DNA of 7,653 bases from an uncultured Haloferula sp. (GTDB lineage: Bacteria; Verrucomicrobiota; Verrucomicrobiae; Verrucomicrobiales; Akkermansiaceae): the NCBI GenBank assembly GCA_946885645.1, contig CAMPGU010000198.1, positions 1-7,653 on the forward strand, read 5' to 3'. Below, piece by piece: positions 1-6,386 of this stretch; the first letter of the stretch is position 1; the number at the start of each line of letters is the position of its first letter. A program made the translations under genes and the position numbers. The notes beneath the pieces were generated by a model, which was not told the DNA's origin, did not search any database, and saw only the letters and a program-made list of their open reading frames with translations.

Positions 1-2350
1 TGACCACCACGCGCATCGACCATCCGTCCGCCGCGATGTGGTGCGCGCAAAGGGCGAGAACGTGGCGGTTGTCCCCGCATGCCACGAGTTGCACGCGCAG
101 GGGCGGCGCTCCTTTCAGGTCGAAAGGCCGCAATGCGAATGCGCGCAACGTTTCTTCCAAGGCGTCCTGACCGCGAGCGGTCGCGTGCTCGATCGGCGGC
201 GGCAGCGACGGATCGATCCACACCACCGGCTGGCCTCCTTCGGCGGCATGGCGGCTCCGCAGGATCGAATGGTGCTCCAGAACCCTTTGGTGCGCCTTTT
301 GCAGGGCTGGCAGGTCCAGCGGGCCGTCCATTTCCAGCGCGCCGAAGACATGGTAGGCGGCGCTCTGCGGCTCCAGCTCGTGCAGGAACCACATCCGCTC
401 CTGCGAATGCGTCAGCACGCCCGCGTCCTTGCCGGATCCTGGAATGATCTCCGGAAGGGGCATGGCTTCTCCCGCCTTGCTTTCGACGGTAGCCGCCAGA
501 TGCGCGAACGACGGCGAGGAAAACAGATCGACGTGGCTCAGCTCCACTCCCGTCATCGCCCGCAGAAGGGCCGATACACGGGTGGCTTCGATCGAACTCA
601 TCCCGAAGGCGATCAGGTCGTCCTGGGGCCGGGCCCCGCCCCGGCCGGTGGCTTCCGCTACTGCATCCAGCACGTAGTGGAGGATCGGACCGGTCGGCAG
701 CCTCGGTGCCTCGCGCGCGGAGGCCTCGTCATAGATGGCCGCCAGCGTCCCCGTCGCGAGAGCTTCCCGTGTTGCTCCGCGCCGGATCTTGCCGCTAGTA
801 GTGCGGGGGAGCGTGCCCGTGCGGACTAGGACGATCCGGTCCACCGGGATTTCAACCAGGTCCGCGACCCGTCTGCGGATCGCGGAACACAAAACCGTGA
901 GCTTTTCCCGGGGAAGCCGGGCGCATTCCAAGGCCAGCGCCACGCTTTCGCCGGTGGCCGCTTCATCGGCGACCGCCGCCGCCGCCGTGATCTCGGGAAA
1001 GACGAGCAAGGCGGATTCGATGTCCTCGGGCGCGACGTTGGCACCGTCGAGAATGATCAGATCCTTGATCCGCCCCACGACATACAACTCGCCATTCTCC
1101 AGATAGCCACGGTCGCCGGTATGCAGTTCGCCATCCGCGCCGAAGGCGGAGGCGGTGAGCTGCGGGCGGTTCCAGTAGCCGGGGGAGACGCTTGCTCCCT
1201 TGACCCGGATTTCGCCGATCCGGCCGGTTGGCAAGGTCTTGCCTGTCGCGGGATCGGCGATTCTGACGGTGAGCCCGTCCAAAGGCCTGCCGCAGGAAAC
1301 GTGGCGGCCTGTTTCGGGGTGGTTTGAAATGAGCGGCAGCTCGCCCGCCCGGCAGCCGGTTACCGTTAGCGTGGCCTCCGCCAGGCCATATCCTGGCGTG
1401 AAGGTTCCGGGATTGAAGCCGTAAGGCGCGAAGCGCTGCGTGAATCGCTCGAGGGTGCTGGCCTGGATCCGCTCGGCACCGCAGGGGGCGACCTTCCAGC
1501 AGCTCAGGTCCAAGCCCTGCAACTCCTCGTCGCGGATGGACCGCAGGCACATCTCGAAGGCGAAATTCGGGCCGCCGCAAAACTCCGCCCGGTGGCGGCT
1601 GATCGCCCGCAGCCATCGGATCGGGCGCTGGATGAAGTGATCCGGCGAAAAGAAGGTCAGGGAGAATCCCGCCTCGAGCGCGAAGAGGATCTTCAGCACC
1701 AGGCCCATGTCGTGATAGGGCGGCAGCCAGCTCAATGCCCGCCGGATCTCCTGCGTCCGGATCGTGGCGAACAACGCGCCGGAATGGTGCCGCAAGTTGC
1801 GGTGGTGGATCATGACGCCCTTCGGCTCCGCGGTGGAGCCGGAGGTGTATTGCAGGAGGCAGGGGTGGTTGCCTGCGGAGGCCGGGCTGTCCACGAGGGA
1901 GCCGCTTGCGGAGAGCTCGGCGGCATCGAGCACCTGCAGGTTCGGGATGGCGAGCTTCGGCGCTTCGCCCAAGGCGAACTTGGCACCCGAATCGCGCAGG
2001 ATCGCCTCCAGCCGCTGGCGGTGGCGGGTGCCTCGCGGAGGATAGGCGGGGACGGCGATGGCACCCGCATACCAGCACGCAAAGAGCCCCGTCACGAACC
2101 CCAGGCCGGGCGGCTCCATCAGGAGCACGGGCTTGCCGTTCACGCCCCGCTTGGCGAGTCCTCCCGCCAGCGCCCGGGCTTCCCGCGCCAATTCGCCCAA
2201 GCTCAACGTCTGCTCCTTTTCTTCCCCGTCAGGCAGGAAGCGGTAGATCAGCTCGTCCGGCTCCATCGCCGCCCGGTGGTCCAGCACGACCGTGAGGGGG
2301 CACCCTGCCGGCAAGGCAGAATGGTCCATAGGGGCGGTGGAGGGAGTCAT
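1..2350 (-). CDS. Lipopeptide-initiating NRPS: fatty acyl-AMP ligase, acyl carrier, condensation domain (3' end beyond window)
   Basis: Predicted to adenylate a free fatty acid with ATP, load the acyl group onto its own phosphopantetheine carrier, and pass it to a condensation domain that N-acylates the first amino acid of a lipopeptide. From the start I read 783 uninterrupted codons and no stop, so the gene runs off the window. Seen in order: ligase domain ~20-535 with YTSGSTAEPKGV (168-179), FAAL-type WLPPYHDMGL (208-217), YGLAEATL (321-328), TGD (411-413), GRIKDLIILDG (426-436) and the C-terminal lysine in RTTSGKIRR (K521); carrier domain ~550-625 with FGMSSIEA and predicted phosphopantetheine serine S586; condensation domain from ~645 with THSQERMWFL (647-656), HHSILRSRH (693-701) and catalytic HHIAADG (770-776). 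WLPPYHDMGL and GRIKDLII favour a fatty acyl-AMP ligase over an acyl-CoA ligase. The ATG at 2350 is the first in frame; a second ATG lies seven codons later. Neither has a Shine-Dalgarno. It is divergent from the DUF1549 operon. The fatty acid and peptide cannot be predicted. Confidence 0.9.
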   Translation of the reverse strand, partial: MTPSTAPMDHSALPAGCPLTVVLDHRAAMEPDELIYRFLPDGEEKEQTLSLGELAREARALAGGLAKRGVNGKPVLLMEPPGLGFVTGLFACWYAGAIAVPAYPPRGTRHRQRLEAILRDSGAKFALGEAPKLAIPNLQVLDAAELSASGSLVDSPASAGNHPCLLQYTSGSTAEPKGVMIHHRNLRHHSGALFATIRTQEIRRALSWLPPYHDMGLVLKILFALEAGFSLTFFSPDHFIQRPIRWLRAISRHRAEFCGGPNFAFEMCLRSIRDEELQGLDLSCWKVAPCGAERIQASTLERFTQRFAPYGFNPGTFTPGYGLAEATLTVTGCRAGELPLISNHPETGRHVSCGRPLDGLTVRIADPATGKTLPTGRIGEIRVKGASVSPGYWNRPQLTASAFGADGELHTGDRGYLENGELYVVGRIKDLIILDGANVAPEDIESALLVFPEITAAAAVADEAATGESVALALECARLPREKLTVLCSAIRRRVADLVEIPVDRIVLVRTGTLPRTTSGKIRRGATREALATGTLAAIYDEASAREAPRLPTGPILHYVLDAVAEATGRGGARPQDDLIAFGMSSIEATRVSALLRAMTGVELSHVDLFSSPSFAHLAATVESKAGEAMPLPEIIPGSGKDAGVLTHSQERMWFLHELEPQSAAYHVFGALEMDGPLDLPALQKAHQRVLEHHSILRSRHAAEGGQPVVWIDPSLPPPIEHATARGQDALEETLRAFALRPFDLKGAPPLRVQLVACGDNRHVLALCAHHIAADGWSMRVVV

Positions 2351-2560
2351 CGGAGGGGGGATCCGTGTTATGAAACCGGACCGGCCGGTGCCCGACGCTA
2401 GCGGGACAGGCGGCCCGGGCACAACCATGCCCTAACTACGCGATCGCGGGGGCGACTATCCTGTCATCCTTCCGCAGCACGGAGCGGGCGGGATTCCCTT
2501 GGGCGGGAAAGCTCCGGCGGCGAAGTGCCTGGAGATCGCGAACATCCGGCCGGGAGTGGG

Positions 2561-2580
2561 CGGGAGGCCCGCGCCTCCCG
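2561..2580. repeat. Perfect 8-bp GC-rich hairpin
   Basis: CGGGAGGC (2561-2568) is perfectly complementary to GCCTCCCG (2573-2580) across a CCGC loop. No T-run follows on either strand, so a classical intrinsic terminator is unlikely. It lies about 210 bp upstream of the ligase start, inside any leader that begins in the AT-rich region. It could be a leader RNA structure, a protein site or a dispersed palindromic repeat; the sequence does not decide. Confidence 0.5.
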
Positions 2581-2805
2581 ACCGGAGTTCGGATTCCGGA
2601 GGAGGGATTTCAGGTCGGTCCCGGCGCTGGAAAGGCAGACTCGGTCACCCGCGGCCCGCTACTGCCGCAGCAGAATAGCGGGAAGGCGGGGAGCTCTCCA
2701 AGGGGCGGAGTGGTGGGTTGCATCGGGGGATAAAGAGACCGGAAGGGTGAGAAGCCCTCCCGGGTAAAACCGGACACCACCCTAAAGCATCCGAAAATAA
2801 GGTAA

Positions 2806-2833
2806 ATGATATTTGTAAAGAAATCCGAAACAA
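2806..2833 (-). promoter_or_regulatory. Candidate promoter for the ligase/NRPS gene
   Basis: Read on the minus strand, TTGTTT (2833-2828) and TATCAT (2811-2806) are separated by 16 bases. The -10 element matches the sigma-70 consensus at five of six positions, but the -35 only at its TTG. It would start transcripts near 2799, about 450 nt before the ligase ATG. I found nothing better closer to the gene. AT-rich sequence yields such matches by chance, so support is modest. Confidence 0.3.
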
Positions 2834-2951
2834 ATCTCCCGAAGGTCATTAACGAGGTCGGAAAGTGTGCGGTGAGTTTTGCGTCGTAAAATCTCCTCCG
2901 ACGCTGAAACAAATGATGATAAAGAGGGTTTCACGGCTGCGTAGGCGCGCG

Positions 2952-2976
2952 ATCCGTCAATGGCCCGATGACGGAT
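2952..2976. promoter_or_regulatory. Inverted repeat touching the -35 box, possible operator
   Basis: ATCCGTCA (2952-2959) and TGACGGAT (2969-2976) form a perfect 8-bp inverted repeat with a 9-base centre. The last base of the right arm is the first base of the proposed -35 element TTGACC. An overlapping second pair, GTCAAT (2956-2961) and ATTGAC (2975-2980), extends the dyad symmetry into the -35 box itself. Arm length, spacing and position suit a dimeric transcription factor acting on the DUF1549/DUF1501 operon. No regulator is encoded nearby, so its identity is unknown. Confidence 0.45.
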
Positions 2977-3003
2977 TGACCCGGAAATCCAAACGGGTAT
3001 TTT
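2976..3003 (+). promoter_or_regulatory. Sigma-70-like promoter of the DUF1549/DUF1501 operon
   Basis: TTGACC (2976-2981, five of six consensus bases) and TATTTT (2998-3003, four of six) are separated by 16 bases. Transcription would begin near 3010, only about 12 nt before the ATG at 3023. Such a short leader without a Shine-Dalgarno suggests near-leaderless or non-SD translation. Confidence 0.5.
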
Positions 3004-3022
3004 ACGCAGACACCCAAAACCC

Positions 3023-4936
3023 ATGAAACGATCCATAAGCGTTGCAGCCGCATGTCTCTTCGCGTGCGGCCCCCTCGGCTTCGCGGCAGAGAAACTCTCC
3101 AAGGCGGATGATCCGGAGTTCGTCTCCAAGGCGGCGCGCACCATCGACGGTCACGTCGCCGCCTGGTACCGCAAGCAGAAGCTGCCGGTGCCCGAAGTGA
3201 CGGACGACGCGACCTTCCTGCGCCGGGTGTTCCTGGTCGGAATCGGTCGCATCCCCACCGCCGAAGAGGCGCGCTTTTTCCTCGAAATCGAGGATCCGGG
3301 CAAGCGCCAGCAGCTGATCGACTACGTGATGAAGTCGAAGGGCTACTCCAGCCACATGGCCAACTGGGCCTTCGACCTGCTGCGGGTGACGGATGGCCGG
3401 CCCGGCTTCCAAGGCAATTTCGAGCCGTACCGGAACTGGGTGCGCACGGCTCTGGAGAACAACATGCCGTGGGACGATTTCACCAATGCGCTGCTGGCCT
3501 CCTCCGGCGACGGCTGGGACCCACAGACGGCCGCGGTGGGATATTACACCCGGGACCGCGGGATGCCGCTGGATAACCTGGCCAACTCGATGCGGGTCTT
3601 CCTCGGCTCGCGGATGGAATGCGCGCAGTGCCACGACGATCCCTTCGGCACTACCGAACGTCACGACTTCTACGAACTCGCCGCCTTCACGGAAGGCCAG
3701 GGTGCCTACCGGCAGAACTACATGCGGGACCTCTGGGACGAGGTGGGCGAGGATGATCGCCGCCGCTCCGTGGACTACGAGGTGGCGCAGGTGATGTGGG
3801 ACGGCGTCTATGGCCTGAGCCTGGGAGGAACCGGAGCGGGCAAGATCGAGCTGCCGAGCGACTATCAGTACAAGGACGGCGAGCCCGGCCAGTTGATCGG
3901 GGCGCGGACCCCTTTCGGAAAAGCGGTCCGGATTTCCGAAAAGCGCGAGGGCGGCAATGGCCGGAAGGAACTGGCGGAATGGGTGACCACCAAGACCGGC
4001 GAACAATTTCCCTCCGTGGCCGCGAACCGGATGTGGAAGCGGGTGATGGGCCGGGGCGTGTATGAGCCGGTGGATGAGTACAAGGAGACGAAGGAACTCC
4101 ATCATCCCGAGCTGATGCGCTCGCTGATCAGCTTGATGGTGGAGCTGGATTACGATCTCCGCGCTTTCCAGAAGGTGCTTCTTAATACGAAGACCTTCCA
4201 GTTCGTGCCGAATCCCGAGCCCTCGAAGGTGGCCACGGGCGACGATTTCCACGGGCGCCAATTGACCCGTCTCTCCGCCGAGCAGTTGTGGGATTCGCTC
4301 ATCACCCTGGCGAACGGCGATCCGGACAAGATGCCCCGGCGCTCGCTGGATGACCGCATCTACGTGAACGGCAAGCCGGTGCTCGTCGGGAAAAAGAACA
4401 TGGTGCAGGTCTCCAAGGAGGTGCTCGCGCTCGATTCCGAGGACGCGGTGCGCGGCTACTTCAACAAGCTGCTCGCGGAGGTGAAGGCCGACGGAGGCTC
4501 TTCCAGCGGCGGCGGCGACATGATGGGCATGACGACCAAGATCCAGAAGTACGGGCGCAATGCCGCTGTCCGTGCTTCCGAGCTTCCGAGCCCCGCCCCG
4601 CGCGATCACTTGCTTTACCTTTTCGGCCAGTCCGACCGGGTGGTGGTGGACGGTTCCAGCCGCGAGCCGAACGTGGGCCAGGTGCTCTCCCTGATGAACG
4701 GCTACGTGCAGGAGCAACTGGTCAACAACAGCAGCGCCAGCCTCTACAAGAGCCTCGAAGGCGCTACCACGGATGAAGAAAAGATCCGCCGCCTCTATGT
4801 GACCATCCTCAGCCGTCCGCCTAGCACGGAAGAGATGGGCTGGATGCTCGATGAAGTGAAAAAGGGCAAGGAGGCGGGCTACCGCAATATCGTTTCCGCC
4901 CTGGTGATGTCTTCCGAATTCCTCTTCCTGCAATAA
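3023..4936 (+). CDS. Exported DUF1549/DUF1553 protein with CxxCH motif
   Basis: A 637-residue protein combining DUF1549 (PSCyt2, PF07583) and DUF1553 (PSD1, PF07587), families widespread in Planctomycetota and Verrucomicrobiota with no established biochemical function. An N-terminal signal peptide is visible: MKR, a hydrophobic stretch to ~20, and probable cleavage near GFAA (19-22). A Cys at 15 does not sit in a good lipobox. DUF1549 covers roughly 35-240 and ends near CAQCHDDPF (200-208), a CxxCH motif of the kind that binds c-type haem and the only one in the protein. DUF1553 runs from about 311, through NRMWKRVMGRGVYEPVDE and LTRLSAEQLWDSL, to the C-terminus, where EEKIRRLYVTILSRPPSTEE is typical of the family. 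A Gly/Ser/Met-rich stretch (490-505) interrupts DUF1553. Many relatives carry an extra N-terminal cytochrome-like domain that is absent here. The DUF1501 gene follows 20 nt downstream. The start is the first Met, directly preceding the signal peptide, with a promoter just upstream. Confidence 0.9.
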   Translation: MKRSISVAAACLFACGPLGFAAEKLSKADDPEFVSKAARTIDGHVAAWYRKQKLPVPEVTDDATFLRRVFLVGIGRIPTAEEARFFLEIEDPGKRQQLIDYVMKSKGYSSHMANWAFDLLRVTDGRPGFQGNFEPYRNWVRTALENNMPWDDFTNALLASSGDGWDPQTAAVGYYTRDRGMPLDNLANSMRVFLGSRMECAQCHDDPFGTTERHDFYELAAFTEGQGAYRQNYMRDLWDEVGEDDRRRSVDYEVAQVMWDGVYGLSLGGTGAGKIELPSDYQYKDGEPGQLIGARTPFGKAVRISEKREGGNGRKELAEWVTTKTGEQFPSVAANRMWKRVMGRGVYEPVDEYKETKELHHPELMRSLISLMVELDYDLRAFQKVLLNTKTFQFVPNPEPSKVATGDDFHGRQLTRLSAEQLWDSLITLANGDPDKMPRRSLDDRIYVNGKPVLVGKKNMVQVSKEVLALDSEDAVRGYFNKLLAEVKADGGSSSGGGDMMGMTTKIQKYGRNAAVRASELPSPAPRDHLLYLFGQSDRVVVDGSSREPNVGQVLSLMNGYVQEQLVNNSSASLYKSLEGATTDEEKIRRLYVTILSRPPSTEEMGWMLDEVKKGKEAGYRNIVSALVMSSEFLFLQ

Positions 4937-4956
4937 AACCCTCGATCCCGACTTCC

Positions 4957-6255
4957 ATGAACTCCTCGGATTTCAACCGCTACGACGAGCAAACCCGGCG
5001 CCGTTTCATCTCGAACGCCGCAAAGATGTATCTCGGCGTGAATCTCTTTCCCGCGCTGGGCTCCAGCATCGCCTCGGCCGCTCCTTCGGCGGCGGGGATG
5101 CCGAAAGCGAAGAGCGTGATCTACCTGTACATGTCCGGTGGCATGAGCCACCTGGACACCTTCGACCCGAAGAAAAAGAAGGAGGTGATGGGTCCCACCG
5201 AGGCCATCCCGACGAAAGCCACCGATATCATGGTCGGCAAATGGCTGCCGAAGACGGCGGGCGTGATGGACAAGGTCTGCGTCGTGAATTCGATGACCTC
5301 GCGCCAAGGTGCCCACGAGCAGGGCACCTACATCATGCACACCAGCTACGACATGCGCGGGACGGTGAAGCATCCTTCCCTCGGTGCTTGGGTGATGAAG
5401 CTGGGGGGACGCCATAATCCCGAGATTCCCGGCTACGTTGCCATCGACTCTTCGCAGGAATATTCCGGCGGCGGATTCTTCGGCGCCAAGTTCGCTGCAG
5501 CGCCCATCGGCAGCCCGACGGACGGGTTGCAGGATTCCAAGAAGCCGGGCGCGGTGTCGCAGGAGGAGTTCGACCGCCGCCTGACCTTGGCGGACCGCTT
5601 GAACAAGCAATTCCACGGACGCTATCAGAACGCCGACGTGAAGGCTTACGAGGAACTCTATCAGGAAGCCATCAAGCTGATGAACAGCAGGGACCTGAAG
5701 GCTTTCAACATCAAGGACGAGTCCTCTTCCACGCGCGAGGTGTACGGCAACGGCCGTTTCGCCCAGGGATGTATGCTGGCGCGCCGCCTGGTGGAGCACG
5801 GGGTGCGCTTCGTGGAAGTGCAGCTCGGCGGCTGGGATACCCACTACGACAACTTCGCTGCCGTGGAAGGCCGCTGCAAGGAGTTCGACCAGGCCTACGC
5901 CGGTCTCATCACCGACCTCGCATCCCGCGGCCTGTTGAAAGACACCCTCGTGGTGGTGGCCACCGAATTCGGCCGTACCCCGGAGATCAAGACCGAGCAC
6001 AACGACGGGCGCGATCACCACCCCGCGGCCTTCAGCTGCCTGATGGCGGGCGGCGGCATCAAGGGCGGCTACAAATACGGCGAGACCGATGCCAGCGGGG
6101 CCCGCGTGAAGGACAAGCCGGTGACGCCGCAGGACTTCAATGCCACCATCGCCGCGGCGCTGGGGGTGCCGCACGACCTTACCGTCATGTCGCCCTCCGG
6201 CCGTCCCTTCAAGTTCGCCGACAAGGGCGTACCGGTGATGGATCTCTTCGCGTGA
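4957..6255 (+). CDS. DUF1501 protein, alkaline phosphatase/sulfatase-like fold, Tat-type signal
   Basis: A 432-residue member of DUF1501 (PF07394), related to the alkaline phosphatase/sulfatase superfamily. Its substrate is unknown. The N-terminus has a twin-arginine-like TRRRFIS (13-19) followed by a modest hydrophobic region and ASA near 39-41, consistent with Tat export of a protein that folds or binds metal before export. Landmarks are MSGGMSHLDTFDP (59-71), GGWDTHYDN (291-299), TEFGRTPE (336-343) and GRDHHP (351-356). The His and Asp residues in these blocks are the likely metal ligands, by analogy with the superfamily. Length is normal for DUF1501 and the protein looks intact. It lies 20 nt behind the DUF1549/DUF1553 gene in the same direction, the usual arrangement of this pair, so the two are probably co-transcribed and functionally linked. 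The start at 4957 is chosen because it keeps the twin-arginine segment. There is no Shine-Dalgarno. Confidence 0.9.
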   Translation: MNSSDFNRYDEQTRRRFISNAAKMYLGVNLFPALGSSIASAAPSAAGMPKAKSVIYLYMSGGMSHLDTFDPKKKKEVMGPTEAIPTKATDIMVGKWLPKTAGVMDKVCVVNSMTSRQGAHEQGTYIMHTSYDMRGTVKHPSLGAWVMKLGGRHNPEIPGYVAIDSSQEYSGGGFFGAKFAAAPIGSPTDGLQDSKKPGAVSQEEFDRRLTLADRLNKQFHGRYQNADVKAYEELYQEAIKLMNSRDLKAFNIKDESSSTREVYGNGRFAQGCMLARRLVEHGVRFVEVQLGGWDTHYDNFAAVEGRCKEFDQAYAGLITDLASRGLLKDTLVVVATEFGRTPEIKTEHNDGRDHHPAAFSCLMAGGGIKGGYKYGETDASGARVKDKPVTPQDFNATIAAALGVPHDLTVMSPSGRPFKFADKGVPVMDLFA

Positions 6256-6277
6256 CCGGTCGGGACCCGATTCAAAG

Positions 6278-6314
6278 ACGCACGCTCCGGCCCCGGCGGC
6301 GTGCGTTGGTTTGT
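6278..6314 (+). terminator. Probable intrinsic terminator after the DUF1501 gene
   Basis: ACGCACGC (6278-6285) pairs perfectly with GCGTGCGT (6299-6306) around a GC-rich 13-base loop. A moderately T-rich tail (TTGGTTTGT) follows. It begins 23 nt after the DUF1501 stop, the expected place for the end of the operon. The T-run is interrupted by GG, so termination may be partial. Confidence 0.6.
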
Positions 6315-6362
6315 CTCCGGGTTCCACTTCGGATCCGGGCCGCGGGTTCGCTCGTCCTGCTC

Positions 6363-6376
6363 CCGCGCTGACGCGG
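6363..6376 (+). other. Small hairpin just upstream of the methyltransferase start
   Basis: CCGCG (6363-6367) and CGCGG (6372-6376) form a perfect 5-bp stem around CTGA, ending 10 nt before the ATG at 6387. If transcribed, it would sit where a ribosome binding site normally lies. It also contains a TGA (6369-6371) in frame with the downstream gene. It may be chance in such GC-rich DNA. Confidence 0.3.
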
Positions 6377-6386
6377 TTCCATCCGT

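Larger units (their letters stand above)
2351..3022. other. Long intergenic region between divergent transcription units
   Basis: I see no convincing gene in these 672 bases. The half next to the ligase gene (to about 2760) is GC-rich, with a perfect hairpin, three copies of GGGCGGGA (starting at 2486, 2501 and 2558) and a 10-bp palindrome CGCGATCGCG (2439-2448). The half next to the DUF1549 gene (about 2770-2930) is clearly more AT-rich, as expected of a promoter region, and contains GAAACAAAT twice (about 2827 and 2904). Short open frames occur on both strands but show no recognisable domain, transmembrane pattern or good start. If the ligase gene is transcribed from the AT-rich part, its mRNA would have a leader of about 450 nt. 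Confidence 0.7.

Noticed and set aside
38..829. A 263-codon plus-strand frame over the carrier and condensation region
   Set aside because: It is the antisense shadow of the NRPS gene, which reads continuously through this stretch with catalytic motifs.
963..2078. A 371-codon minus-strand frame inside the ligase gene
   Set aside because: It is a different frame on the same strand as the true ligase frame; its product is Arg/Pro/His-rich with no ligase motif.
2605..2615. GGATTTCAGGT shared with 7525-7535
   Set aside because: Both copies are intergenic, but an 11-base match with no extended similarity on either side is too weak to call a repeat family.
2525..2767. An 80-codon plus-strand frame in the GC-rich intergenic half
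   Set aside because: Arg/Gly/Ser-rich sequence without motif or ribosome binding site, overlapping the hairpin and G-rich repeats; looks like chance in GC-rich DNA.
2610..2912. A 100-codon minus-strand frame in the intergenic region with a hydrophobic segment
   Set aside because: The hydrophobic stretch comes from translating the AT-rich promoter zone; there is no recognisable domain or start signal, and it spans both composition halves of the gap.
3002..4933. A 643-codon open frame antisense to the DUF1549/DUF1553 gene
   Set aside because: It mirrors the real gene almost exactly, is rich in His, Arg, Ala and Gly as expected of an antisense frame in GC-rich DNA, and shows no domain; the plus strand has clear family motifs.
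4879..6327. A 482-codon open frame antisense to the DUF1501 gene
   Set aside because: Same reasoning: low-information composition, no motif, and full overlap with a confidently identified gene on the other strand.
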